Below, one piece after another: positions 43,386 through 53,084 of a DNA stretch of 64,000 bases (position 1 is its first letter; each line of letters starts with the position of its first letter). A program made the position numbers and the translations under genes. The DNA comes from Leptolyngbya sp. PCC 7375 (GTDB taxonomy: Bacteria > Cyanobacteriota > Cyanobacteriia > Phormidesmidales > Phormidesmidaceae). The notes under the pieces were generated by a model. That model did no database searches. It saw only the letters and a list, made by a program, of their open reading frames with translations, and was not told the DNA's origin. Location of the stretch: contig NZ_JH993793.1 in the NCBI RefSeq assembly GCF_000316115.1, positions 62,001 through 126,000 on the forward strand, written 5' to 3'.

Positions 43386-44839
43386 AACAGCAGAAACCTA
43401 AAGGACGTGCTTTTGAGCAGGACCTTCATGGTAAAACTATTATTGCCTACCGAATGAACAGTGAATCCCTTGCCGCTGTCTGCGTTTCTCAAAAAGAAAC
43501 ACTGGACACGCGCCGTTTCAAACTGGTGGTGGGCGTTGATGTCGTTCCCATACATGCCGGAGAGCTTGATCTGGCCACCATCCGCGAGCAATTAGTCATC
43601 GCGCTCAAATCACTTCCCAATACGATTACCCTTACATTTAGTTCTCGGATCTGGCGCGATCAGGCATGGAATCAGCATCGACCAGATGAACCACCTCAAG
43701 ACTTATCGCCAGAAATGTATATGGGTCAGCTGTATGAGAGCGCTACCCAGAAACAGCTGGCTACCCAAGGCACGCGTAAGCAAAAAACACTCAGACTCTT
43801 CTTTACGATTCAAGTTCAAGAGCACCATAAAGAACCGCCTAAGCTCAACGATCCCCTTGGGTGGGGGCTCTTTCAGGTAGACGCGTTCGCAAAACAGGTT
43901 CGAGAGGGTCTCAAGAAAACGGCACAGCGCATTGATGGGAGCCAGGCCAGACGGCATAATCAGACCTTGCATCGTCGGTTGCTGGATGCTTATGAACACA
44001 TTCAGTCAATGCTGCGCTTTTTGCGGACTAACCTGGGGTTGACCATCCAACCGATGGATGAAGAACGCCTCTATCAAGCGATCGCCCAACGCTTTTTCCT
44101 AACGGTGAGTGGGGCACCCCCCCAATACCTGATCGTTACCCCAACCGCACTCAATGAAGTATGCCAGTCTCGTTACGGGTTAGGAACTCATTTAGGGCGA
44201 AACGGTGTCCCCGAGGGAACGGGGCGGTATGTCAAACTTGGCCATTACTATGCTGGTATTGTCACCTTAGCAGACAAACCCGGTGGGTGGGATACGCCTG
44301 CTGCCCAGCTGCTCTATCTTCATGGGATCGAGAAATCCGCTGATTATTGGGATACCGAATGTTATGTCGAGTACAGCCATGCCGATGAGCGGCTTGGGGC
44401 ACTCAAGCTGGCACTTGTTAGAAAGCAAGCCGCTGCTGCCATGGATCAGTCTCTCACTCAGGGTGACTCTGGTGTCGGAGCGTCTTTACTCGTCAACGAT
44501 GCGGAAGAGGCTGAAATCAGCATCAAGCGTGGTGAACAAATTGTCCGCTGTGCTGTTGTCTTTATTGTGTATCGCAAGAGTCTAGCCGCCCTGAAGGCGG
44601 CCTGTGAGCAACTCTCCAGTAAGTTTGCCAGACCCGCCTTGGCTGTTGTTGAACACCATACCGTCAGAGATATCTGGTTACAGTCACTGCCGATCACCGA
44701 TCAGCTGTTGCTCAAGTTTGGTAGCTATTTCTCGGATTTAGATCGCCGCTCTACCTACTTTGGTAGCGAAGTGGTTGGTCTTTTGCCCCTGTTTGCTTAC
44801 GTATCCAAAGATAGTGCATGTAGTGACCCCCAAAATTAG
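43382..44839 (+). pseudogene. virB4: virB4 ATPase gene, 5' part, split by an IS3-type element
   Basis: The first 479 codons (to 44818) of the VirB4 ATPase, which powers pilus assembly and substrate transfer. After 44818 the frame enters the insertion sequence and ends at 44839 with six foreign residues (CSDPQN). The visible part corresponds to the N-terminal VirB4 domain, before the Walker A motif. Joining 44818 to 46097 gives an unbroken frame: VSKDSA continues as GVPFISFGG. ATG at 43382 overlaps virB3 by 4 bases. Without its ATP-binding half this product should not work. Confidence 0.85.
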
Positions 44840-44886
44840 GACAGGACTGAGAGAGCGTAAGCTAGAGTCCAATCGGGGGAAGGAAT

Positions 44887-45189
44887 ATGGCCAGCAAGCC
44901 AAGAAACTACAGTAGCGAATTTAAGGCAAAAGTGGTGCTGGAGATCGTCAGCGGCCAACGGAGTGTGAGCGCAGCCAGTCGAGCCCATAAAGTCCATACG
45001 TCAGTGATCAATCGTTGGCGTAATGAATTTCTTAAACAAGCGCATTTAGCGTTTGGAGGCAAAGGAGGAGGAAATGAATCAGCCGAACGAATAGCCGAAT
45101 TGGAACGAATGGTGGGTCGGTTAACGATGGAGTTAGCGGTGGCAAAAAAAGCTTCAGACTTGTGGAATCTGAGCGGAAACGAACCATGA
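44887..45189 (+). CDS. IS3-family transposase OrfA
   Basis: A 100-residue protein with the IS3-type helix-turn-helix (YSSEFKAKVVLEIVSGQ...VSAASRAHKVHTSVINRW) and a leucine-rich helix at the C-terminus (AERIAELERMVGRLTMEL). Near its end the seven-A run A-AAA-AAA-G (45144-45150) permits a -1 frameshift into orfB, giving the full OrfAB transposase. Overlap with orfB is 28 bases. Length is normal for the family. Confidence 0.9.
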   Translation: MASKPRNYSSEFKAKVVLEIVSGQRSVSAASRAHKVHTSVINRWRNEFLKQAHLAFGGKGGGNESAERIAELERMVGRLTMELAVAKKASDLWNLSGNEP

Positions 45190-46016
45190 TAGAGCAGTTG
45201 AAAGGCGAGTATCCAATCCAGGTCATCTGTGATGTCATTGGCTACAGTCGGAGTCGTTATTACTATCGGTCAACATCAGACAAACAAACGCAAGAAGAGG
45301 AACTAAAAAAAGCGATCATTGATGTGGCGGGACGGTATCCCACCTATGGGTATCGACGGATTACTAAACAATTACAGCGAGAGGGATGGCGTGTTAATCA
45401 CAAACGTATCAGCCGATTAATGAGAGAATTGGGACTACTGGAAAAGCGACGAATACGACGGAAACGAACAACCAATAGTGTCCATGGATATAAGCGGTAT
45501 CCTAATCTGGTCAAAGGGTTGGTAGTAGAGTATCCAGAGCAGGTATGGGTCGGCGACATCACCTATATCCGATTGAAGGACGAATTTGTTTATTTAGCGG
45601 TATTAATGGATGTGTTCACCCGCAGTATTCGAGGCTGGCACTTGGATAGAACGATGGAGAAACAGTTAACGATAACAGCGTTGGAGAAAGGACTGAACCA
45701 GTATATTCCAGAGATTCACCATTCAGACCAAGGGGTGCAATATGCGGCCAATGCGTATGTTCAGATATTGGAGGAGAATGAGATAGCGATTAGTATGGCA
45801 GGCGTGGGTAAGGCCTATGAGAATGGTTATGCTGAACGGCTCATGAGAACAATAAAAGAAGAGGAGGTTGATTTGTCGGACTATCGCAATTTTAATGAAG
45901 TGTATGAGAGAATAGAAGAGTTTTTAGACGAGGTGTATATGAAGAAAAGAATTCACTCTTCTTTGGGCTATTTGACACCCAGCGAATTTGAGGAAAAGTG
46001 GAGGAAGGAATTGTAG
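45162..46016 (+). CDS. IS3-family transposase OrfB (DDE integrase core)
   Basis: A 284-residue protein with an HTH_21-like segment (YPTYGYRRITKQLQREGWRVN) and a complete rve core: Asp in VWVGDITYI, Asp in IHHSDQGVQYA and Glu in YAERLMRTIKEEE. It is in the -1 frame relative to orfA, so it is normally made as a fusion by slippage on the A7 run. Intact and probably active. Confidence 0.92.
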   Translation: MESERKRTMIEQLKGEYPIQVICDVIGYSRSRYYYRSTSDKQTQEEELKKAIIDVAGRYPTYGYRRITKQLQREGWRVNHKRISRLMRELGLLEKRRIRRKRTTNSVHGYKRYPNLVKGLVVEYPEQVWVGDITYIRLKDEFVYLAVLMDVFTRSIRGWHLDRTMEKQLTITALEKGLNQYIPEIHHSDQGVQYAANAYVQILEENEIAISMAGVGKAYENGYAERLMRTIKEEEVDLSDYRNFNEVYERIEEFLDEVYMKKRIHSSLGYLTPSEFEEKWRKEL

Positions 46017-46096
46017 AATGTCTCAGGTTGATACATGTTAGTCTAGACTTGCTATTGTCTGATTTTACTGTCCAAATTCAGGGGTTCACTTCAGCA

Positions 46097-47416
46097 GGTG
46101 TACCTTTTATTTCCTTTGGTGGCACCCCCTATTATCTTGACTTCAAACAGCTGACCCATACTGGCATCTTCGGGACGACCAGATCCGGGAAATCGGTCTT
46201 GGTAAGTACCCGCATTTTGTCAGCTCTCAGTGCCCATATGCCGGTCATTGTGGTCGATTATTCGGTGACCTACGTCGATTTGATGCAGTTTTTTGGGGTT
46301 CCTGTCATTGATGTGACGCGAGAATCACTCAACCTGGTTGAAGTGCCAGATGCGCGAAGGCTTGCTCCTGAAACGGCTCAGCAGATTATCGGCATGTGGA
46401 AGCGGATGGTGCTTGAAATGCTGGTCATTATGGTGATCGGCCAGACAGAGGAAACGACCCAACTGAACAAGACCATTCGCAATATCCTAGAGCTGGCGCT
46501 GACCCGGTTTTCAGAAGACGAGGCTATCTTAAGTCGATTCCATTTAGCCTATGACCAAGGGATAGAAAGCAATGTCTGGTCGGCTATGCCTGTGCTTGCT
46601 GATTTTCTTGGCTTCTGCGATGCGTCCCACTTCAGTCAGTTTGGAGGCATTGTTGAGGACGCCTGCAGCACGATTCAGCTTGCCATCAGCGCCTGGTCAA
46701 CGAAACCAGGTATCGGTGAAGCAATTTCTCGTCCATCGAGCTACGTGACCCATAGTCGGGCGACACTCTTTCTCTTATCGGGGCTGGGGGATGATGCTGG
46801 AGCAGCTGTGATGGCTGGTATTTCCCAACTTGCGGTCTATCGAATGCTGGCGCTCCATGACTCCTGTTATGTTGCCATTGATGAGGCCAGCATTTTGATG
46901 ACCTACCGGCCACTGAACAATATGGTCGGTATCCTATTCGCCGAGGGGTTAAAGCGTGGAGCCCGGATCGACCTGATCGCCCAGGATTGCAGCACCGCTT
47001 ATAACAGTCCAAATGGACCCAAGATTTTCGACAATATGGACAATTTTGTCATTGGTCGTCTTCAACCTGCGGCTAAGCGTAGTTTTGTCCAGTATCTGCA
47101 AGTCCCTGAGCATCTGATCTCGCTCAACACCCAGGAGTCCTTCTTTCCGAATGGGACCTATTCCAATTGGCTTATTGCTCAAGCGGGACGCTATACCCAT
47201 TGTCGCTGGTATGCCAATCGATTCATTCTCGCGATTGCCGCCAATAACCCCAACGAACGCCAGGCACGAGCAATGGTAATGGCGCTGTATCCCAACAAGT
47301 TTGCGGGCATTAAGACCTTTGCGGAAGTGCTAATGGTCGCTATCCAAGGCGGACGTGATGTTTTAGACGTCGCTCAGGAGCATTGCCAACAACAAGCCTC
47401 CCAGACAGTTTCCTAA
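46097..47416 (+). pseudogene. virB4: virB4 ATPase gene, 3' part with Walker A
   Basis: The remaining 439 codons of VirB4. Walker A lies in HTGIFGTTRSGKSVLVS (about 24 codons in) and the Walker B-like CYVAIDEASIL follows near the middle, then the RIDLIAQD motif and the C-terminal helices. The open frame extends back to a GTG at 45998 within the insertion sequence, so an N-terminally truncated ATPase domain could be made from there; it would still lack the N-terminal VirB4 domain. The rejoined gene would code for about 918 residues, the usual VirB4 length. Confidence 0.88.
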
Positions 47417-47447
47417 CGCTCGCTTCTTCACTGTTTTCACAGATTAC

Positions 47448-48209
47448 ATGTCCACGATTGAATTACCAAAAGAAGTACCCATGCAACCGAAACGAATTGT
47501 CATTATATTACTTGCCTGTTCAGGCTTAAGCAGTATTAGTGTGATGAAAGCCAAGGCTGGATTTTTTGAAGATTTCTGGGCAGGTTTTTCGGAAGGCTTC
47601 CAACTGAGTTACAAAGACGGATTAGAGGAATTTCTAGGGGAACTTGAGGACTATGGTTTGCCCTATGTTGAGACAGCTGTTTCTGAAACAATAGGTCCTT
47701 TGGGACTCAGTAATGTTTTGAGTCTTGAAGAGAGCGTATTAGACCAGGTCCAGCAAGGTGATCATATCTTGCGTCTAGACAATGCACCGCGCGACTTACT
47801 GGGTGAGATTTATGGTCGGCGTCTCGCGGTTGATCAAGCGAGAAGTCATGTCAGTAGCGTCATTAGCCAATCCGGCCAGCAAGTCATTTTAGACAAAATG
47901 GATGTGCTGCAACAAGCAACTATATTGGCTAACCAAGATTTCGAACAGGCTAGTCAAGCCCTTTCGTCGCAAACAGCCATCAAACGATTGGGTGCTCTAC
48001 AGCTTCGACAGACAGAACTTCTTGCAGGGCTTTCAACAGAAATCATTAATGCACGTGTCAGTGATGCTGTGGAGTTAGACGTGCTTTCAGGCATCGCTGA
48101 GCAGTTGGATGAAGCCGAAAGCCTTACATGGGCTGAACAGCGTAGTCAACTCGAATCATTGATCTTAGTCGGTATGGGCTTGCCTATTTCAGTCGCAACT
48201 GAGGAGTAG
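47448..48209 (+). CDS. Exported VirB5/TrbJ-like protein
   Basis: A protein of up to 253 residues with a signal peptide (KRIVIILLACSGLSSIS, about residues 15-31, followed by KAKAG). The mature part is mostly helical, with a long C-terminal helical region, as in VirB5/TrbJ-type minor pilus proteins. A later ATG at 47481 (MQPKR) gives a more usual signal peptide and may be the true start. Gene order after virB4 supports VirB5. Confidence 0.6.
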   Translation: MSTIELPKEVPMQPKRIVIILLACSGLSSISVMKAKAGFFEDFWAGFSEGFQLSYKDGLEEFLGELEDYGLPYVETAVSETIGPLGLSNVLSLEESVLDQVQQGDHILRLDNAPRDLLGEIYGRRLAVDQARSHVSSVISQSGQQVILDKMDVLQQATILANQDFEQASQALSSQTAIKRLGALQLRQTELLAGLSTEIINARVSDAVELDVLSGIAEQLDEAESLTWAEQRSQLESLILVGMGLPISVATEE

Positions 48210-48216
48210 CCCCATC

Positions 48217-49320
48217 ATGTCTTTCGTAATCGCAGCATCGGTTAATAACGTTATTGAGTATGCTTTTGAATCTTCTGAAAGTTATCACCAAGGGATGATT
48301 GAGCTAGTTAATGCGCTGTTTAAGAATCCCGGCACTCCCTTTAAGGTGATTGTTTTTCTGGGGGTTATGGTGGCGTTAGTAGGCGGTGCATTCTTCTTCT
48401 CTCGATGGCCTCAAAGGGTTGAACGTGGAGAAGGCTTTTCCAGTCTGGTTATCATAGTTGTCGTGGTTGCTCTTCTTGCTAGCAATGGGGCACTTGCCGG
48501 TGAGATGGCTCAAGGCAGTATTTATTTGGCGTGGGCTGTTGAAGCTAAGGTTTTACAAGTGACACTGACTAATAATTTGAGTGTTGAGGATACGATTCAG
48601 GCAGCTAAAGCGCAGGATATTATTACTCAAACGGTTGCACAGAAACAGCGTGAATGTGAGCGACGCCAGGGCGATCAAGCGGTTTTAGCCTGTAAGCAGG
48701 CAGAAGCCCAAGCTATAAAAGCGCAGTTAGCGAAGGTTAAAGATAAAGAGGGGTGGTGGAGTTGGATCTACAACTCAGTTGCTGAAACCATTGACGAATA
48801 TACGCCTTCAGCAGATGGTCTTATCCAGACTATTGGCTCAGGATTTGAAACGGTTGCCGGACTTTTGCTGTGGGCGTTAGTGTCTGCCTGGTCTAGCATT
48901 TTTGACATTGCACTTATTCTGACAGCACTTCTGTTTCCTCTCGCCGCTGGCACCTCACTTTTTTCCTCTCGACCCTTGATGGGCTGGGTCAGTGGAATGG
49001 CTTCATTGCTATTAACTAAACTCTCACTTCTGATTGTGTGGGGGATGGTTTCAGCAATCTCATTATCCCAGCCAAGTGCGGTGCCATTTTTCTTAGAGCT
49101 TGTCTCTGCCTTTTTTAGCCCAGTCTTGGCATTGGTTGTCGGCTCAGGAGGAGGCAAGGCTTTTCAGAGTGCGTTGGTTCAGGTTGGCACCTTTGCAGGT
49201 GCTGGATATGGAATCACTGCAGTTCGTATTGCTGCGAGTCCTGTCGCTGGGAGTATCAATTTTATTGGCCGTCAGATTGGTCGGCTTATCGGTCGTCTCC
49301 TCACAAAAAAGAAAGGTTAA
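48217..49320 (+). CDS. virB6: VirB6/TrbL-like polytopic membrane protein
   Basis: A 367-residue membrane protein. Segments at about 45-62, 73-92, 212-240, 245-262 and 270-300 are hydrophobic, with a charged periplasmic or cytoplasmic loop between about 115 and 200 that includes two Cys (CERRQGD..LACKQ). This is the topology of VirB6/TrbL, the inner-membrane part of the transfer channel. ATG at 48217, 7 bases after the preceding gene. Sequence identity to named members is not visible; order and topology carry the call. Confidence 0.7.
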   Translation: MSFVIAASVNNVIEYAFESSESYHQGMIELVNALFKNPGTPFKVIVFLGVMVALVGGAFFFSRWPQRVERGEGFSSLVIIVVVVALLASNGALAGEMAQGSIYLAWAVEAKVLQVTLTNNLSVEDTIQAAKAQDIITQTVAQKQRECERRQGDQAVLACKQAEAQAIKAQLAKVKDKEGWWSWIYNSVAETIDEYTPSADGLIQTIGSGFETVAGLLLWALVSAWSSIFDIALILTALLFPLAAGTSLFSSRPLMGWVSGMASLLLTKLSLLIVWGMVSAISLSQPSAVPFFLELVSAFFSPVLALVVGSGGGKAFQSALVQVGTFAGAGYGITAVRIAASPVAGSINFIGRQIGRLIGRLLTKKKG

Positions 49321-49335
49321 CGCGAGGTTGTTTCC

Positions 49336-50046
49336 ATGAAGCAAGTATTAAAAGAGGAAAAACGCGTCTTTGTAGGACCATTGCTTCTCTTTAACACAGG
49401 GCTACAAGTAATCATGGCCATTATGCTCATGATCGGGTGTGTCCTACTGTCTCGACTTTTTCAGGTAAAAAGGGTCTATGTCCAAACCCAGAATGGCCAA
49501 GTGATTAGTGCTCACTCTGTTTCGTCACAGACCCGAGAAACTGAGACTATCAGACAATTTACCAAGCAAATTATTCGTGGTTTGTTTCAAATGGCAATCG
49601 ATCCTGAGCTAGCGGCTCAGGATGAGGGCCTAGAAACCATTGATGTGGATGGTACAACGGTGAAAATTCCGCTCACTATGCTCCAGGCGAGTTATGGCCT
49701 GGCGGATGAGCTACAACTTCCGATGCTGAGAGAGCTGGGCCAGGCCATCCCCCAGTCTGTGTTGGATGGCCATGAGAATTATATTGTCGTCTTCCATTCT
49801 GTTTCCGATCCAATTCCGATCGCTGATCAACCCGGCACATGGGAGATACAAGTGCTGGGCTATCAAAAGGTATTTCAGGCACCAAATCGCATCGTTAAAT
49901 CAGTTCCCCTACGCAAGCGAGTAATTGTTGAGATCACTGAAATGCCGCTTGCTCCCAATTCAACCCATGCGCTCGAAGGAGCCATTTTTCAAATTCGTAA
50001 GTTTGGTCTTCAAGTCAAAGCAATCCATACGTTAAAGGAGTTGTAG
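49336..50046 (+). CDS. VirB8/TraE-like bitopic protein
   Basis: A 236-residue protein with a short cytoplasmic N-terminus, one membrane segment (about 17-42) and a periplasmic domain. This is the plan of VirB8 and TraE, which join the inner-membrane ATPases to the outer core. ATG at 49336. It follows the VirB6-like gene and precedes the VirB10-like gene, the normal order, although sequence is divergent. Confidence 0.6.
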   Translation: MKQVLKEEKRVFVGPLLLFNTGLQVIMAIMLMIGCVLLSRLFQVKRVYVQTQNGQVISAHSVSSQTRETETIRQFTKQIIRGLFQMAIDPELAAQDEGLETIDVDGTTVKIPLTMLQASYGLADELQLPMLRELGQAIPQSVLDGHENYIVVFHSVSDPIPIADQPGTWEIQVLGYQKVFQAPNRIVKSVPLRKRVIVEITEMPLAPNSTHALEGAIFQIRKFGLQVKAIHTLKEL

Positions 50047-50050
50047 TGTC

Positions 50051-51862
50051 ATGAATTCAGAGTTTGATTTTGAACAGCTTAAGGCTGAGTTTGAGCTTGA
50101 TGAGAATCTCATTGATGTCCAGGTAGAGGAGGTGATTGATTGGAATGATGAAGGGTTTGATGAACATGAGACGGAGGGGGAGAACGCCTCAGCAGCAAAT
50201 CATCCAGCTACTAAGATAGCTTTCAGCAGTTTGGGCATGCTAGGCCTGATCGTGCTTCTCTCAAAGCTATTTGGCTTTGGATCGATCGATCTCTTCCAAC
50301 AAGCAACCGAGCCAGATGTCACAGAAGACGTCACTGTGTCTGAATCAGACTCAGTGGAAGCCGAAGCGCAAGCTCAACTAGAGCGGATAATCTTTGAAAG
50401 GGAGAATCAAGCCGCACAAGAGGAGCATCCAGCAGACCTTGAAACTGCTTCCGATTCAAGCAATTCAAGTCTTGAAGATGAGATCGCTCAAGCACCCGAA
50501 CCAGATACACAGGCCAAGACGCATGTGGAGTCACCTTTATCTTCTGATAATGGGGTTTCCCACCCCATTGAACCCAGCTATCGCTCAACGCCGACAGCCT
50601 CTTCATGGACTTCACCTGTGAGCACACCACCACCGCCACGAGCGCCTATTGAGTTGGTAACAGTAGCATCCCCACCGCCGCCTTCGAGCCCTGTCCCTAT
50701 TGCCGAGCCTCTGCTGGAGTCACCTGGGGCACCAATGCCGGTGGCATCAATTATTGAGCAACCTGAGGTAATGCCCGCCATAGAGGAGCCATTACCCCCC
50801 TTGGTCGTTCAAGAGGATATGATGCCAGCAGTTCCAGAGGAATTGATTCTTCGGGCAGGTACGCGTTTCAATATTGTGATGCCTGACGATATTGTTCAGA
50901 TTGATGGCATTGAACAACAACCTATCCCTCAACAATTTGCTATCACGCTCCACCATGAGGATAGCGAGCTGGCCGCCGAGTTGATAGCCGTGCCCTTGAT
51001 TGAGGCCAGTGGTTTGATGCGGCTTGCCAATACACGGTTGGTGATCGGGGATGAAGAGATGCCTCTAGGGGAAGTGGCTGTTATTGATCAGGTCGGTCGC
51101 CCAATCATTGCCCATCAGATTGTTGCTGACTCAGTTGAGCTGGCTTCAACCTTGGGTATTGACATTGCATCAGCGCTACGCGATGTGGCTGTTGAAACCA
51201 TTCAAGCAGAAATGACGCCTGATACAGGTTCGGATTTAGCGGATGAGATGCTGGGAAGACTGATCGGCGAGATTACAGACCAAACACTACCTGAGGTGGA
51301 AACTCCAAGGGATACCGCACCGCGTGTTGCGGTTGTGCCTGCCCAGACATCAGCGACGGTTGTCTTGCCTGAGACGGTCATTATTCCGTTGCCTGCTCAG
51401 GAATCCAGTGAGGTTGCTTATGTTGCGCCGGTAGAGGCCGTTCCCAATGTTCCAATTCCCAAGGTAGTAGAGCCACTGTCCACTCCGCTGCCACCTCCGC
51501 CGTTACCTGAGGTGGATACCCCAGTTGTTTCTCACCCTGAGCTAGTTCCTCCCACCGAATTACAAACAGTACGGCCAACGTTTTCAACGGGGCACCAACC
51601 GCGTGTAAGTGCCCCATCTGTTACAGAGTTGCCCCAAGAGTCCCCTTCATTGAGTCGTCGTATTCCCTGTGCGCAACGTCAGCAACCGCCCTCACTTCAA
51701 TGCCTGCAAGAAGGGGTGTTGATTCGCCGAGAGCAGTTGCCTGATGTAACACATCTACAGCAAACTGCACCCGCTTTTGCTGGTAGCCAGCGACCGTTAT
51801 CATTATCGCGAGTCAAATCGATGCCGATTTCAGTTGATGTGCCGTATCAAATTTCACCATGA
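50051..51862 (+). CDS. VirB10/TraB-like core-complex protein
   Basis: A 603-residue protein with an acidic cytoplasmic N-terminus, one membrane segment (about 57-75, FSSLGMLGLIVLLSKLFGFG), a long Pro/Glu-rich spacer (about 80-270, with SPPPPRAP-like runs), and a globular part starting VPEELILRAGTRFNIVMPDD near 273. This matches VirB10, which spans the envelope and carries a beta-barrel C-terminal domain after a proline-rich linker. A second Pro-rich part lies near 465-540. The stop overlaps the next gene by 4 bases (ATGA). Call by topology and place. Confidence 0.6.
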   Translation: MNSEFDFEQLKAEFELDENLIDVQVEEVIDWNDEGFDEHETEGENASAANHPATKIAFSSLGMLGLIVLLSKLFGFGSIDLFQQATEPDVTEDVTVSESDSVEAEAQAQLERIIFERENQAAQEEHPADLETASDSSNSSLEDEIAQAPEPDTQAKTHVESPLSSDNGVSHPIEPSYRSTPTASSWTSPVSTPPPPRAPIELVTVASPPPPSSPVPIAEPLLESPGAPMPVASIIEQPEVMPAIEEPLPPLVVQEDMMPAVPEELILRAGTRFNIVMPDDIVQIDGIEQQPIPQQFAITLHHEDSELAAELIAVPLIEASGLMRLANTRLVIGDEEMPLGEVAVIDQVGRPIIAHQIVADSVELASTLGIDIASALRDVAVETIQAEMTPDTGSDLADEMLGRLIGEITDQTLPEVETPRDTAPRVAVVPAQTSATVVLPETVIIPLPAQESSEVAYVAPVEAVPNVPIPKVVEPLSTPLPPPPLPEVDTPVVSHPELVPPTELQTVRPTFSTGHQPRVSAPSVTELPQESPSLSRRIPCAQRQQPPSLQCLQEGVLIRREQLPDVTHLQQTAPAFAGSQRPLSLSRVKSMPISVDVPYQISP

Positions 51863-53070
51863 AGACATCGTTGTTTCGTCTGGGGACTACGGTGCTCTGT
51901 GGTCTCCTGTGTATGCTTAGTCTCCACCTAATCTGGACGCCTCCTGCCGTAGCCTCTTTGCCGGTGACCCATCATTCAGGTGGATTTAAGACTCCAGATT
52001 TTTCTCGGATTACGCTGGAAGATCTACGTTTCGCCGATGCGGGGGGCTTTCAGTTAGATGGCCTCTCGCGTCAATGGCGTGCTGGTGATTCTTTTGCCAG
52101 TGTGATGCATTTAGGAGATTACGGAGGTCGTTTTACTGCCAGCTTGCAGCAGTTGGGCCTTGGAGGGAGGAATACCCGATTATCACAAGTCGGCATTGTT
52201 CAAAGGCTGACACTGTCATCGCTCGTAACAGCTATTCCATCACTAGAACGGTATCGAGTGCAGCAGGTGCCTCCGATCTCAGACCTTCTACGGCGATATG
52301 GTTATACCTGGCAACCTGAGGCAACCATTAGCCAGGTACTTCAGACTGATTCTGCCAGACGCTTACCGTTGAGAGCGCTTAACCTGAGTCGATATTCTGT
52401 GAGCAGTATTCCAGGGCTTGCTCAAACATCGTTAGAGCGATTTCAGGGATGGCAACAGGTCTCGATCAATCAAGTCGGAGGCTTGGGCCGTGTGCCCGTT
52501 TCGACCTTTGGCCAGGTGATCTCACGCTATACGGCTGCACCCGGACCAGGTCAACGGACTTCGTATGGTGAACCTGACCTGAAATCACCGATTATCAGCA
52601 GCGTTGATATCGTATATGGTCCTGCTGAGCGAGAAGCATTGCGGACAGCCACCGGCTCTGACCAATCGTCGTTCCAAGCGAAATGTATTGGACGGTCGTG
52701 CCCCCACTTTGAGGTCGCTCACTGTTGGGGAGGAAATTGCCTTCAGCTCAATGATCCACGGCTGGTTGGTGGTATTGAAGGCCGACAAATCGTCAACGGT
52801 CGCTACCATCGTGTTCGAGGCGGTCATTTGGCATTGGGTGCTGTCTGTGGTTATCAAGAACCTGTAGGCCGCTTCTCCTATGAAATTTTGCTTGGTTCTA
52901 GAGAGTTTAAGACCGTGCTCGTGGACCAGGATGAGGCATCAGGACGAGTGCAGTTTGCGCTCTATACGCGCATCTGTGACGCCCTCTTGGGCTGTACACC
53001 GTACTGTCTAGGTCCAATACCCTTAGGACCTGCCGGGTCATATCGCGAAGGCGATCGATTCTTAATGTAA
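51859..53070 (+). CDS. Secreted Cys-containing protein of the transfer operon
   Basis: A 403-residue protein with a clear signal peptide (FRLGTTVLCGLLCMLSLHLIW, ending PAVAS near residue 33). The mature N-terminal half contains repeated R-L-S-x-x-x-I/L patterns of unclear meaning. The C-terminal part has many cysteines (CIGRSCPHFEVAHCWGGNC, then CGYQEP and CDALLGCTPYC), probably disulfide-bonded in the periplasm. It lies between the VirB10-like and VirD4 genes with ATGA coupling. No family known to me; it may replace VirB1/VirB7/VirB9-type functions. Confidence 0.65.
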   Translation: MKTSLFRLGTTVLCGLLCMLSLHLIWTPPAVASLPVTHHSGGFKTPDFSRITLEDLRFADAGGFQLDGLSRQWRAGDSFASVMHLGDYGGRFTASLQQLGLGGRNTRLSQVGIVQRLTLSSLVTAIPSLERYRVQQVPPISDLLRRYGYTWQPEATISQVLQTDSARRLPLRALNLSRYSVSSIPGLAQTSLERFQGWQQVSINQVGGLGRVPVSTFGQVISRYTAAPGPGQRTSYGEPDLKSPIISSVDIVYGPAEREALRTATGSDQSSFQAKCIGRSCPHFEVAHCWGGNCLQLNDPRLVGGIEGRQIVNGRYHRVRGGHLALGAVCGYQEPVGRFSYEILLGSREFKTVLVDQDEASGRVQFALYTRICDALLGCTPYCLGPIPLGPAGSYREGDRFLM

Positions 53071-53084
53071 TTGCAGTCTGTATC

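Larger units (their letters stand above)
44819..46093 (+). mobile_element. IS3-family insertion sequence in virB4
   Basis: A 1275-bp element starting TGTAGTGACCCCC and ending in the imperfect complement GGGGTTCACTTCA. The 3-bp direct repeat GCA (44816-44818 and 46094-46096) flanks it, as expected for this family. It holds two overlapping frames, orfA and orfB, in the normal arrangement. Exact reconstruction of the virB4 frame on removal shows that there has been no further decay since insertion. Confidence 0.93.

Noticed and set aside
45998..46096. GTG start of the downstream VirB4 frame inside the insertion sequence
   Set aside because: The first 33 codons are transposon sequence; the true gene part starts at 46097. 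A truncated product is possible but is not the natural start.
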